A stretch of DNA of 64,000 bases from Pseudomonas alkylphenolica (GTDB lineage: Bacteria > Pseudomonadota > Gammaproteobacteria > Pseudomonadales > Pseudomonadaceae). The notes below the pieces were generated by a model that saw only the letters and a list, made by a program, of their open reading frames with translations, made no database searches and was not told the origin of the DNA. The position numbers and the translations under genes were made by a program. Positions 43,857 to 55,271 of the stretch are shown here, piece by piece (position 1 is the first letter of the stretch; each line of letters begins with the position of its first letter). The stretch spans positions 664,001-728,000 of the forward strand of contig NZ_CP009048.1 of assembly GCF_000746525.1 (NCBI RefSeq). Direction: 5' to 3'.

Positions 43857-45173
43857 TTAGCGCTGACGTAGGCTTTCCAGCAGTTTATGCGTCGGATAGC
43901 CATCAGCCGGCCAACCCAGTGCTTGCTGGGCATTGCGGATAGCTTTGCGAGTGTTGGCGCCGATAATGCCGTCGGCGGCCCCGGCGTCATAGTTTCTGGC
44001 GCTGAGCAGGGTCTGCAGCTCGACGCGCTCACTACGGCTCAACGGCAGATCGTCTTTTGGCCAAGGGCCGGCGATGTAACCCGAGCCATCGAAACGCTGG
44101 CCAAGCAGGCTGACAGCCAGGGCATAAGAAGACGAGTTGTTGTACTTGAGGATCGCGCGGAAGTTGTCCAGAACCAGGAACGCCGGGCCGCGATATCCCG
44201 CAGGCAGCAGCAGGGCAGCGGAGAGTTGCTCGCTTCCGGCAGGCAGGCGTACACCGGCTGGCAGTTTCAGGCCCAGTTGCATCCATTCGGATACGCTCTT
44301 GCGCTGGCTACCATCGGCCAGCCAGTAATCGAAGCCGGGTGCCAGTTGTACCTCGAAGCCCCATGGCTCACCGCGTTTCCAGCCGGAGCTTTGCAGGTAA
44401 TGGGCAGTGGAGGCCAGGGCATCGGCGGAGCTGTTCCAGATGTCCCGGCGGCCGTCACCGTCGAAGTCCACCGCATGGGTGTTGTAGGTAGTCGGAATGA
44501 ACTGGGTCTGGCCCATGGCGCCCGCCCACGAGCCTTTCATGGCGTCGGGCTGGATATCGCCATTCTGCAGGATCTGCAGGGCGGCGATCAGTTGTGCCTG
44601 GGCGAAGGCCGGGCGGCGGCCTTCATAGGCCAGGGTTGCCAGGGAGCGGATCACTGACTTGTTGCCCTGGAACTGGCCGAAGTTGCTTTCCATGCCCCAC
44701 ACCGAGACCAGCACGTTGCGGTCGACGCCGTAGCGCTGTTCGATCTGGCTCAAGAGCTCTGCGTGTTTTTCCAGCAGGCCTTTGCCATTGCGTACGCGCA
44801 GGGGCGACAGGGCGCCGTCGAGGTACTCCCAGACGGGGCGCGCGAACTCTGGCTGGCTGCGGTCGGCCTTGATCACGTCCATGTCTGGCGTGACACCGAG
44901 GAAGGCGCGGTCAAACGTGCCGGGGTTGATACCCGCTTGCAAGGCTTGCTGACGGAAGCCTGCTTGCCATTGGGCAAAGCTTTGCAGCGGCTGAATTTCG
45001 GTGCTGGTGTCGACTACCGGGTTCGGCACGGTCACGACCGGGGCGGGCTGGGCAGGAGCCAGCGGCAGGGCATCGGCGGCGGTGGGTTTTTCCGCGCAGG
45101 CGACGAGCAGGATGAGGCTGGAGGCAGCAATCAGCTGGCGAGGTTGCCAGCGATGGGAAAGACAAAAGGGCAT
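43857..45173 (-). CDS. Lipoprotein lytic transglycosylase, MltB family, with peptidoglycan-binding domain
   Basis: 438 aa. Signal with lipobox SSLILLVACAEK, then the family 3 transglycosylase domain (catalytic Glu in VSVWGMESNFGQFQGNKSV; SWAGAMGQTQFIPTTYNTHA) and a C-terminal PG_binding_1 domain (LQTLLSARNYDAGAADGIIG). It is a paralogue of the protein at 37403 but adds the binding domain and lipid anchor, so it is probably attached to the outer membrane. I start at ATG 45173; 14 in-frame codons upstream are possible. Confidence 0.88.
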   Translation of the reverse strand: MPFCLSHRWQPRQLIAASSLILLVACAEKPTAADALPLAPAQPAPVVTVPNPVVDTSTEIQPLQSFAQWQAGFRQQALQAGINPGTFDRAFLGVTPDMDVIKADRSQPEFARPVWEYLDGALSPLRVRNGKGLLEKHAELLSQIEQRYGVDRNVLVSVWGMESNFGQFQGNKSVIRSLATLAYEGRRPAFAQAQLIAALQILQNGDIQPDAMKGSWAGAMGQTQFIPTTYNTHAVDFDGDGRRDIWNSSADALASTAHYLQSSGWKRGEPWGFEVQLAPGFDYWLADGSQRKSVSEWMQLGLKLPAGVRLPAGSEQLSAALLLPAGYRGPAFLVLDNFRAILKYNNSSSYALAVSLLGQRFDGSGYIAGPWPKDDLPLSRSERVELQTLLSARNYDAGAADGIIGANTRKAIRNAQQALGWPADGYPTHKLLESLRQR

Positions 45174-45234
45174 GCACAGGTCCAGGTATTTCAGGTCAGG
45201 TGACGACCATACCATGCCTGCCGGAATCTTGCTT

Positions 45235-45390
45235 TTATGCCGCCAAAAAGTAAGAAGCCTCCCAATCTCTCGATTGGAAGGCTTCGCGGCGGTAGCTGCC
45301 TTTGCCTTTGCCTGCGCGTTCCTGGCGGCTGCGGAACAGAGGTTGGGCGATTATGGACTTGGCCTTGTTGGGCCTGGGTTTTTTGCTCAT
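45235..45390 (-). CDS. arfA: Alternative ribosome-rescue factor A
   Basis: 51 aa. ArfA recruits release factor 2 to ribosomes stalled on messages without a stop codon, backing up tmRNA. The conserved core is here: QPLFRSRQER, then KGKGSYRREAF and DWEAS, matching PLFRxRxE..KGKGSYxR...WEAS of E. coli ArfA; the C-terminus is short (YFLAA). AGGAG lies 9 bases before the ATG. An 11-bp hairpin with a U-rich tail lies inside the reading frame (45257-45282), so full-length transcripts may end or be cut before the stop codon. That makes arfA messages non-stop and places ArfA under tmRNA control. Confidence 0.92.
   Translation of the reverse strand: MSKKPRPNKAKSIIAQPLFRSRQERAGKGKGSYRREAFQSRDWEASYFLAA
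45245..45282 (-). terminator. Hairpin inside the arfA coding sequence
   Basis: On the minus strand GCCTTCCAATC and GATTGGGAGGC form an 11-bp stem (one G-T pair) closed by a GAGA tetraloop, followed by TTCTTACTTTTT. It overlaps codons of the C-terminal part, before the TAA. In other bacteria such a hairpin in arfA is an RNase III site or a terminator that removes the stop codon. Confidence 0.8.
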
Positions 45391-45435
45391 GGCAGGGCTC
45401 CTGTTGGGTTGCTGGGCGCAATATAGGGGTGAAAG

Positions 45436-45486
45436 TATCGCGGGGCAAGCCAGCTCCCACTGTGGGAGCTGGCTTGCCCCGCGATT
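45436..45486. repeat. REP palindrome (variant)
   Basis: Two 25-base arms are perfectly complementary around one base; the arms carry AGCTCCCAC where most others here have CGCTCCCAC, changed on both sides so that pairing is kept. It lies just after the holA stop and upstream of arfA. Confidence 0.9.
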
Positions 45487-45490
45487 GCAG

Positions 45491-46528
45491 TCACTCTGCC
45501 GGCAATGCCAAACGTTGCCCAGCCATCAACAACGACAATCGCGCAAGGCTCGTCCAGGGCGAACCCTGGGCCTGCCCCTTGATCTGCGCATCAATGCGCT
45601 GGGCATCCTGCAACAACTGGCTCCAGCGCTGCGCCGAGTGGCGTTGCAGGGCTTTGCTCATCAGTGGCTTGCGCTTGTCCCAGACCGGTGGCCGAGCCTG
45701 GCTGAAGGCCTTGTCCAGCGGCACGCCCTGACTGTACTGCTGGGCAAGCCCGGCCAGCACACGTAATTCCCGTGCCAGGGCCCAGAGAATCACTGGCGGT
45801 TCGACCCCTTCACCGCGCAAGCCTTCGAGCATGCGCAGGGCATGAGCAGCCTCGCCGTTGAGAATTGCATCGACCAGGCCGAAGACATCAAAACGGGCGC
45901 TGTCAGCCACCGCCGCTTGCACCGTCTCGACGGTGATCTGATTGCCTTCAGCCAGCAGCTTGAGCTTTTCGATTTCCTGGGCTGCGGCGAGCAGGTTGCC
46001 TTCGACCCGGGCGGCAATCAGGTCTACCGCGTCGCGCTGGGCGGACAGCCCGGCCTGGGACAGACGCTGGTTGATCCACTGGGGCAGTTGCTGGGTGTCG
46101 ACCGGCCAGATCTGGATGAACTGGACCTGCTGGCCTTCGATTAGCGCTTTGCCCCATTTGGTCTTCTGCGCACTGCCGTCGAGCTTGGGCAGGCTGATCA
46201 GCAGCAGGGTGTCTTCGGCAGGTCGTGAGCAGTATTCGATCAGTGCCGCAGCGCCCTTGTCGCCAGGCTTGCCGGAAGGCAGGCGCAGCTCCAGCAGGCG
46301 CCGTTGGGCGAACAGTGACAGGCTGGCACCAGCCTGGAGCAGGGTGCCCCAGTCGAAGTTGGCGTCAGCGCTGAATACCTGGCGTTCATCGAAGCCTTGC
46401 TGGCGCGCGGCAGCACGCACCGCATCGGCGGCTTCCTGGCAGAGCAACGGATCATCGCCACTGATCACGTAGACCGGCGCGAGGCTGCCTTGCAGGTGTT
46501 TGTTGAGCTGGGCGGGGGCGAGTTTCAT
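45491..46528 (-). CDS. holA: DNA polymerase III, delta subunit
   Basis: 345 aa. HolA opens the beta clamp in the clamp loader. It begins MKLAPAQLNKHLQGSLAPVY and VISGDDPLLCQEAADAVRAA, with the beta-binding region FFxx-type (SLSLFAQRRLLELRLPS) and DVFGLVDAILNGE in domain II. It lies 36 bases downstream of lptE in the conserved leuS-lptE-holA order. Confidence 0.95.
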   Translation of the reverse strand: MKLAPAQLNKHLQGSLAPVYVISGDDPLLCQEAADAVRAAARQQGFDERQVFSADANFDWGTLLQAGASLSLFAQRRLLELRLPSGKPGDKGAAALIEYCSRPAEDTLLLISLPKLDGSAQKTKWGKALIEGQQVQFIQIWPVDTQQLPQWINQRLSQAGLSAQRDAVDLIAARVEGNLLAAAQEIEKLKLLAEGNQITVETVQAAVADSARFDVFGLVDAILNGEAAHALRMLEGLRGEGVEPPVILWALARELRVLAGLAQQYSQGVPLDKAFSQARPPVWDKRKPLMSKALQRHSAQRWSQLLQDAQRIDAQIKGQAQGSPWTSLARLSLLMAGQRLALPAE

Positions 46529-46564
46529 GATCGCAGGCGGGGCACCGAAGTGCCCCGTTCAGAC

Positions 46565-47173
46565 TCAGTTGATCGGCAGTTGCAGGGGCGACTGCTGAGG
46601 CGTCTCGTCCTGGGCGCGGCGGGCCGCTTCCACGGCGTCGGCCTGGGCCTTGGCGCGTGCGTCAGCGTCCTGCTGCAGCTGGTCGAGCTGGCTCGGCGTC
46701 AGCAGTTGCAGGCGTACCAGCATGTTCTGCACCAGGTCGCGGCGCATTTCCTGGCGGGTCTGGGTCGCTTCTTGCTGGGAGCCGGTGATGTTGTTGCCGT
46801 CGTGCAGGTAGATCTTGCGCACTTCCAGCTTGTCGTTGAGCAGGTTGGTATTGTTGTGGCCTTCGATGCTGTAGCTCAGCACGGTGCTCAGCTCATACTC
46901 GGCCGAACGACCCGAGCCACCGGCATAGGTGGCGGCGCGCTGGGTTTCCGCTTCGTTGGTCAGGACCAGCTTGTATGGTGCGCCAGCGTGAACGTTGACA
47001 CCGCTGCTTTGCAGGGCCTGACGCAGCTGGTTCACGGTTTCGCCGTAGGCGTTGCGTGCACTCAGGTCCAGTTCCGTGATGGTCAGCTCACTGGTGCCGG
47101 TACCGCGCAGCTGGAAACCGCAGGCACTGAGCATCACGGCCAGGCCCATTACCAGCAGATTGCGTTTGATCAT
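46565..47173 (-). CDS. lptE: LPS-assembly lipoprotein LptE
   Basis: 202 aa. Lipobox AVMLSACGFQLRGTG, so Cys at about 18 is lipidated. LptE plugs the LptD barrel in the outer membrane and helps deliver lipopolysaccharide to the surface. The mature start GFQLRG is the family signature; the C-terminal third is helical and Gln/Ala-rich. It lies between leuS and holA. Confidence 0.95.
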   Translation of the reverse strand: MIKRNLLVMGLAVMLSACGFQLRGTGTSELTITELDLSARNAYGETVNQLRQALQSSGVNVHAGAPYKLVLTNEAETQRAATYAGGSGRSAEYELSTVLSYSIEGHNNTNLLNDKLEVRKIYLHDGNNITGSQQEATQTRQEMRRDLVQNMLVRLQLLTPSQLDQLQQDADARAKAQADAVEAARRAQDETPQQSPLQLPIN

Positions 47174-47238
47174 CTTGTTGCTCCCTTGTGGGCCGATTCT
47201 GTATACCGGCCCGCCATGCTTGCGGGCCGGTAGTCCTG

Positions 47239-50034
<2,796 letters not shown>

Positions 50035-50083
50035 CTAAGCTCACTGTTGGGGGGAGATATTTTATCTTCAATGAGGTGAACGG

Positions 50084-50401
50084 ATGGGAGAGTCGCAGCT
50101 ACAAGCAACAAAACCGGAGCTTTACGAACGGCTGATCGATCGTCTGGGGCTTGCTCTGGAGGTCGCCAGAACTTCCGTTCGGTTACGCGATGAAGTGCCT
50201 GCTGAATTGGAGTTGCGTGGTCTGAGCCGCGCTGAATTCGATGTGATCAAAGCCTATCTGGACTCCCTTCCAGAGGGCAGGCATGGATGCGCTGGCGCAC
50301 AGCTATCAGCGGAGCCGCCACCTACGGCCAGAGTTGTCTGGCTCAAGGACAAGACACGCTCCACTACCACGGCAAAATCCAGAAAGCTGCAATTCAAGTA
50401 G
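50084..50401 (+). CDS. Small protein of unknown function
   Basis: 105 aa. GAGGTGA lies just upstream of ATG 50084. The N-terminal 65 residues look like a real, helical, charged domain (ERLIDRLGLALEVARTSVRL, then LRGLSRAEFDVIKAYLDSLP). The C-terminal 40 residues are less convincing (Thr/Lys-rich). No family recognised. It is divergent from leuS, with an A/T-rich stretch at 50055-50075 that may hold its promoter. Confidence 0.55.
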   Translation: MGESQLQATKPELYERLIDRLGLALEVARTSVRLRDEVPAELELRGLSRAEFDVIKAYLDSLPEGRHGCAGAQLSAEPPPTARVVWLKDKTRSTTTAKSRKLQFK

Positions 50402-50510
50402 CTACCGGATTCCCAGGCGCAATACGGAGTGCGCCCCCCTTTGCAAACTCAAGATGATCGGCATCTGACTCCTGACTATTGTTGCCAGGTGCCGATCCTC
50501 TTAGGCTGCG

Positions 50511-50526
50511 CACCTCCATGGAGGTG
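50511..50526. promoter_or_regulatory. 16-bp palindrome covering the Shine-Dalgarno of the ydcF-like gene
   Basis: CACCTCCATGGAGGTG is a perfect palindrome whose right half is the ribosome-binding site (GGAGGTG) of the next gene. In RNA the left half could pair with it and limit translation. A second hairpin (GATCGGCA / TGCCGATC, 50456-50497) lies just upstream. Confidence 0.45.
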
Positions 50527-50530
50527 ACCT

Positions 50531-51292
50531 GTGCCTATTCGTTATTTGATCAAACAAATAATCTTGCCACCCGGCGTGTTGTTCCTGCTGTTGATCGCTG
50601 CCTGGTGGCTGCGTCGTTCCTGGCCGCGCCTGTCTGCCCTGTGTTTTGTCCTGGGCTTGGGTGGCTTGTGGACGATGAGTCTGCCGATTGTCGTCGAGCG
50701 CTCGGCGCATTTACTGGAGACCGAGCCGGCTTTGAGCCATGAACAATGGGCGCAGCTGGCCGCGCAGGCCGATGCCATTGTGGTGTTGGGAGCAGGGCGC
50801 GAACGCGGCGATCCGGCCTGGGACTTCGTTGATCAGCCGGCAGGTGCAGCCATGGAGCGCATGCGTTACGCCGCCCGGTTGGCCAAGGCATCGGGTCTGC
50901 CACTGTTGATCTCTGGCGGTTTGCACTACGGCACTCCGCCTAGCGAAGCGCAGTTGATAGCCGATGTGCTACAGGGTGATCTCGGTGTGAGCGTGCGCTG
51001 GAAAGAAGAGCGCAGCCGGACCACCTGGGAGAATGCTCAAATGAGCGCCCAGATCCTCTTGCCTCAGGGTATCAAGCGTGTGGTTGTGGTGACTCAGGCC
51101 TGGCATATGCAGCGGTCGCGCTGGAGCTTTGAACAGGCGGGTTTTACCGTCATCCCGGCGCCAGTCAACTTTCTCGGCCGTGATCATGCCCGGCCATTCG
51201 GTGGCTGGCTGCCGGAAGGCAAGGCCATGTGGCAGAGTGGCCAACTGCTCAATGAGGCAGTCGGCCTGCTCGGTTACCGCCTGTTCTACTAG
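50531..51292 (+). CDS. YdcF/ElyC family envelope protein (DUF218)
   Basis: 253 aa. Two N-terminal membrane segments (about residues 10-30 and 35-55), then a DUF218 domain with AIVVLGAGRERGDPAWDFVD, LPLLISGGLHYGTPPSEAQL and RVVVVTQAWHMQRSRWSFEQ. E. coli ElyC, of this family, affects lipid-carrier use in peptidoglycan synthesis. The start is GTG with GGAGGTGACCT upstream. Its end overlaps the end of lnt on the other strand by four bases. Confidence 0.85.
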   Translation: MPIRYLIKQIILPPGVLFLLLIAAWWLRRSWPRLSALCFVLGLGGLWTMSLPIVVERSAHLLETEPALSHEQWAQLAAQADAIVVLGAGRERGDPAWDFVDQPAGAAMERMRYAARLAKASGLPLLISGGLHYGTPPSEAQLIADVLQGDLGVSVRWKEERSRTTWENAQMSAQILLPQGIKRVVVVTQAWHMQRSRWSFEQAGFTVIPAPVNFLGRDHARPFGGWLPEGKAMWQSGQLLNEAVGLLGYRLFY

Positions 51293-52806
51293 ACGGTCTT
51301 GGCGATCCGGCTGGCCAGCAAGGCCCAGCCAAACAGCAGCGTGCAGACAATCAGCAGTGGCCAGGAGCGCCACTGCAGGTACGGCGTGAGCTTCTGCATC
51401 GGCACCACTTCACCGTAGAGGATGCCGCGTTCGAACTGCGGGATCTGTGCGGTGATGCGCCCGAATGGATCAATCAGCCCGGTGACACCGTTGTTGGTGG
51501 CGCGAATCATCCAGCGACCGGCCTCCAGCGCGCGCATCTGGGCCATCTGCAAGTGCTGCAACGGGCCGATCGAGGTGCCGAACCAGGTGTCATTGCTGAT
51601 GGTCAGGAGGATGTCGCTACGGGCCGCCAGGCTTGCAGCGAATTCCGGGTAGACCACTTCGTAGCAGATGTACGGGGCAATCTGATAGCCCTTGGCCTGT
51701 AGCAGTGCCTGGTCGGCGGGCCCGCGGGCAAAGTCCGACATCGGCAGGTCGAAGAAGGCAATCACGCCGCGGAGCATGTCTTGCAGTGGAACGTACTCAC
51801 CAAAAGGCACCAGTTTCTGCTTGAGGTAGGTGCCATCGCCTTCACCGGTCACGGTGATGCCGTTGTAGTAACGACGTTGCTGGTGCACCACTTCGCGAAC
51901 CGGCACACCGGTGATCAGCGCCGAATGCCGGTCGGCGGCGAAGCTGCCCATCATGTCCAGATAACCCTGGGCCTGTTCCTTGAGGATCGGCACAGCGGTT
52001 TCCGGCCAGACCAGCAGGTCGACCGGTTTGGAGCTGAAGCTCATGTCACGGTACAGGGCCAGCTGGGCGTTGACGTGTTCGGGGTTCCACTTCAGCTCCT
52101 GCTCGACATTGCCTTGCAGGGCGGCCACTGTCAGCGGTTTGCCGGCAGGCTCGGTCCAGGCGTGGTTCTTCAGGGCCAGGCCCACGCCCCAGGGCGCCAG
52201 CAACAGGACGATGGCCAAGGCCAGGAAGGATTTGCGCGCCCGCAAACGAGGCAGGTTGCACAGCAGGGCGGCACACAAGGCCAGGCAGAAGGAGATCAGC
52301 CACATGCCACCGACCGGAGCCAGGCCGGACAGCGGACCGTCGAGCTGGCTGTAGCCGGAATAAAGCCAGGGGAAACCGGTGAGGAACCAGCCGCGAAAGG
52401 CTTCCTGGCCGACCCACAGGGCGGCGAAGCACAGGGCGTCGGCCAGGGGCGCCTCGTTGCGGCGCAGCCAGCGCGCCCAGATCCAGGCAGGCAGGGCGAA
52501 GAACCAGGCGATGGCAGCAAAGAATGCCAGCAGCAGGCCAGTAGCCAGTAGCGGCGTGGCGCCGCCATAGGTGTTGATGCTGACGTAGATCCAGCTGGTA
52601 CCGGCGGCGTACAGGCCGAAGCCGAAGCACCAGCCGCGGCCCAGGGCCTGGCGTGGGCTCAGCTCACGTAAACCGAGGTAGAACAGGCCGGCCGCCAGCA
52701 GTGCCAGCGGCCAGATATCGAACGGCGCCAGGGCCAGGGTGGTGATTGCACCGGCCGCCACGGCCAGCAGGTTACCGGGCCAGCCGGGGCGGGTGATCCA
52801 GCGCAT
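51289..52806 (-). CDS. lnt: Apolipoprotein N-acyltransferase
   Basis: 505 aa. Eight or so N-terminal membrane helices, then a nitrilase-type periplasmic domain. Lnt adds the third acyl chain to lipoproteins. Catalytic triad candidates: Glu in VWPETAVPIL, Lys in LKQKLVPFGEYVPLQ, Cys in APYICYEVVYPE. It follows corC by eight bases, in the usual corC-lnt pair. Confidence 0.95.
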   Translation of the reverse strand: MRWITRPGWPGNLLAVAAGAITTLALAPFDIWPLALLAAGLFYLGLRELSPRQALGRGWCFGFGLYAAGTSWIYVSINTYGGATPLLATGLLLAFFAAIAWFFALPAWIWARWLRRNEAPLADALCFAALWVGQEAFRGWFLTGFPWLYSGYSQLDGPLSGLAPVGGMWLISFCLALCAALLCNLPRLRARKSFLALAIVLLLAPWGVGLALKNHAWTEPAGKPLTVAALQGNVEQELKWNPEHVNAQLALYRDMSFSSKPVDLLVWPETAVPILKEQAQGYLDMMGSFAADRHSALITGVPVREVVHQQRRYYNGITVTGEGDGTYLKQKLVPFGEYVPLQDMLRGVIAFFDLPMSDFARGPADQALLQAKGYQIAPYICYEVVYPEFAASLAARSDILLTISNDTWFGTSIGPLQHLQMAQMRALEAGRWMIRATNNGVTGLIDPFGRITAQIPQFERGILYGEVVPMQKLTPYLQWRSWPLLIVCTLLFGWALLASRIAKTV

Positions 52807-52814
52807 GGTTGTCC

Positions 52815-53654
52815 TTAACGGGTGATAGGGGTCAGTCGCAGCAAGTGTATCCGGCGGCTATCGGCATTGAGGATGCGGAAGCGGTACGGGCCGATTTCGG
52901 TGGTCTCGTTACGCTTGGGCAGGTGGCCGAAGGCGCTCATGACCAAACCGCCAACCGTGTCGAATTCGTCGTCGGAGAACTGGCTGTCGAAGAATTCGTT
53001 GAAGTTCTCGATCGGGGTCAGGGCCTTGATCAGGAAGTCGCCGCTGGGCAACGGCTTGATATAGCTGTCTTCCTCGACGTCGTGTTCGTCTTCGATGTCG
53101 CCGACGATCTGCTCAAGCACGTCTTCGATGGTCACCAGGCCAGCCACGCCGCCGTATTCGTCGATGACGATGGCCATGTGGTTATGGTTGGCGCGGAACT
53201 CGCGCAGCAGCACGTTCAGGCGCTTGGACTCGGGCACGAAAGTGGCCGGGCGCAGCAGGTCCTTGATGTTGAAGCTGTCGCCGTTCTCCTTGAGGATCAA
53301 CGGCAGCAAGTCTTTGGCCAGCAGGACGCCAAGGACGTCGTCATGGCTTTCGCCGACCACCGGGTAGCGCGAGTGCGCAGCGTCGATCACCGCTGGCAGG
53401 AACTCGCGTGGCGACTGTGTGGCCTTGATGCTGATCATTTGCGAGCGCGGCACCATGATGTCGCGTACTTGCAGGTCGGCAACCTGGATGGCGCCTTCGA
53501 CGATGGTCAGCGCTTCGCTGTCGAGCAGCTTGTTCTGATGGGCTTCGCGCAGCAGCTCAAGCAGCTCCTGGCGGTTTTTCGGCTCATGGGCAAAAGCCTG
53601 GGTCAGTTTGCCCAGCCAGGACTTTTGCCCGTTGCTCGATCGATCTTCGCTCAT
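52815..53654 (-). CDS. corC: CorC/YbeX family CBS-domain protein
   Basis: 279 aa. Paired CBS domains (VRDIMVPRSQMISI; FVPESKRLNVLLREFRANH) followed by a CorC_HlyC domain (GGLVMSAFGHLPKRNETTEI). There is no membrane domain. It has been linked to Mg2+/Co2+ efflux, and in E. coli YbeX to ribosome maturation; its place beside ybeY and ybeZ supports the second. ybeY ends six bases upstream. Confidence 0.93.
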   Translation of the reverse strand: MSEDRSSNGQKSWLGKLTQAFAHEPKNRQELLELLREAHQNKLLDSEALTIVEGAIQVADLQVRDIMVPRSQMISIKATQSPREFLPAVIDAAHSRYPVVGESHDDVLGVLLAKDLLPLILKENGDSFNIKDLLRPATFVPESKRLNVLLREFRANHNHMAIVIDEYGGVAGLVTIEDVLEQIVGDIEDEHDVEEDSYIKPLPSGDFLIKALTPIENFNEFFDSQFSDDEFDTVGGLVMSAFGHLPKRNETTEIGPYRFRILNADSRRIHLLRLTPITR

Positions 53655-53659
53655 GGCGG

Positions 53660-54154
53660 TTACTCGTGATCCTTGCAGATATCAGTGTGGGGTACGTCGT
53701 GTTCGTCGTCGGCGTAAGGGTCCGGATGACCCAGTTCAGCCAGCAATTCTCGTTCCAGTGCTTCCATTTCCTCGGCCTCATCGTCGTCGATGTGGTCGTA
53801 GCCCAGCAGGTGCAGGCAGCCGTGGATCACCAGGTGCGCCCAGTGGGCCTCCAGCGCCTTGCCCTGTTCGGCGGCCTCGCGCTCGACCACGGCGATGCAG
53901 ATCACCAGGTCACCGAGCAACGGGATGTCGAGCAGTTCGTCAGGCACATCGGCTGGGAAGGATAGGACGTTGGTGGCGTAGTCTTTGTGCCGCCAGGTGT
54001 GATTGAGCTCACGACCTTCGGCTTCGTCCACCAGGCGGATGGTCATTTCCGAATCGGCCGTGCGCTGGCGCAGGGCCAGCTCGCACCAGCGGCGGAACTG
54101 ATCTTCACTCGGGTGCGGGGCATCGCTTGCCAGCTGTAGATCGAGCTCAAGCAT
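53660..54154 (-). CDS. ybeY: Endoribonuclease YbeY
   Basis: 164 aa. YbeY is a single-strand RNA endonuclease involved in 16S rRNA 3' maturation and ribosome quality control. The metal site [11 protein letters not shown] (HxxxHxxxxxH) and [10 protein letters not shown] are intact. The open frame extends to 54358 inside ybeZ; ATG 54154 ([13 protein letters not shown]) gives the family start and an eight-base overlap with ybeZ. Confidence 0.95.
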   Translation of the reverse strand: MLELDLQLASDAPHPSEDQFRRWCELALRQRTADSEMTIRLVDEAEGRELNHTWRHKDYATNVLSFPADVPDELLDIPLLGDLVICIAVVEREAAEQGKALEAHWAHLVIHGCLHLLGYDHIDDDEAEEMEALERELLAELGHPDPYADDEHDVPHTDICKDHE

Positions 54155-55148
54155 CGCGTTTGTTGCCTTCACTGGTGTTAAGTGGACGGTTTTCAAAGCG
54201 CTCGTAGGCTTCGACGATGCGTTGTACCAGTGGGTGGCGAACCACGTCTTTGGGCTGGAAGTGGGTGAAGCTGATGCCCGGCACGCCGTTGAGCACTTCG
54301 ATGACATGCGCCAGGCCCGACTTGGTGCCGCGCGGCAGGTCAACCTGGGTGATATCACCGGTGATCACCGCGGTGGAGCCGAAACCGATACGGGTGAGGA
54401 ACATTTTCATCTGTTCGACCGTGGTGTTCTGGCTCTCATCGAGGATGATGAAGCTGTTGTTCAGGGTGCGGCCACGCATGTAGGCCAGCGGGGCGATCTC
54501 GATCACCTGGCGCTCGATCAGCTTGGCGACGTGTTCGAAGCCGAGCATTTCATACAGGGCGTCGTACAGCGGGCGCAGGTACGGGTCGATCTTCTGGGCC
54601 AGGTCGCCGGGTAGGAAGCCGAGCTTTTCACCCGCTTCGACTGCCGGACGTACCAGCAGAATGCGGCGTACCTGTTCACGTTCCAGCGCATCGACGGCGC
54701 AGGCCACGGCCAGGTAGGTCTTGCCGGTACCGGCCGGGCCGATGCCGAAGTTGATGTCGTTGCCGAGGATTTCCTTCACATAGCGCTGCTGGTTCAGCCC
54801 GCGCGGACGAATCATGCCCTTGCGCGTGCGCAGGGAAACACTGACTTCGTTGACGGCCGGGTTTTCCAGCTCCTGGACCGCAGATTCCTGCAGGAACAGG
54901 TGAACCATTTCCGGCGACAGCTCGGTGGCCTTGGTCTCGCGATAGAGACGGCGCAGCAGTTGCTCGGCGGAGGAGGTGTGTTTGGGTTCGCCGATCAATT
55001 CGAACTGATTGCCGCGGTTGCGGATTTCGATAGCCAGGCGCTGTTCGATCAAGCGCAAATGCTCGTCGAATTGCCCGCACAGATTGGCGAAGCGATGGGC
55101 CTCGAAGGGTTCGAGGATGAAACGATGAGGTTCTATGGGTGCGTTCAA
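54147..55148 (-). CDS. ybeZ: PhoH-like ATPase YbeZ
   Basis: 333 aa. P-loop [20 protein letters not shown] (~145), Walker B-type [20 protein letters not shown] and [12 protein letters not shown] are the PhoH family blocks. It partners with YbeY in RNA processing. In the leftward order miaB-ybeZ-ybeY-corC-lnt it starts at 55148, about 120 bases after miaB. Confidence 0.95.
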   Translation of the reverse strand: MNAPIEPHRFILEPFEAHRFANLCGQFDEHLRLIEQRLAIEIRNRGNQFELIGEPKHTSSAEQLLRRLYRETKATELSPEMVHLFLQESAVQELENPAVNEVSVSLRTRKGMIRPRGLNQQRYVKEILGNDINFGIGPAGTGKTYLAVACAVDALEREQVRRILLVRPAVEAGEKLGFLPGDLAQKIDPYLRPLYDALYEMLGFEHVAKLIERQVIEIAPLAYMRGRTLNNSFIILDESQNTTVEQMKMFLTRIGFGSTAVITGDITQVDLPRGTKSGLAHVIEVLNGVPGISFTHFQPKDVVRHPLVQRIVEAYERFENRPLNTSEGNKRDA

Positions 55149-55271
55149 GGTTGTTTTTTAGCCGCCCAACGGCAATGGAGATGGACTCAAGGATAACCCT
55201 AGCCGCTGCAGGGCGAAAGCGCTGAAACGATCAAGGGTCGCCGGGCCAGTATTGCGACCCGGCGGGACAGG

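Noticed and set aside
54155..54358. Longer start for ybeY
   Set aside because: The extra 68 codons lie inside ybeZ in another frame and are not like the YbeY N-terminus.
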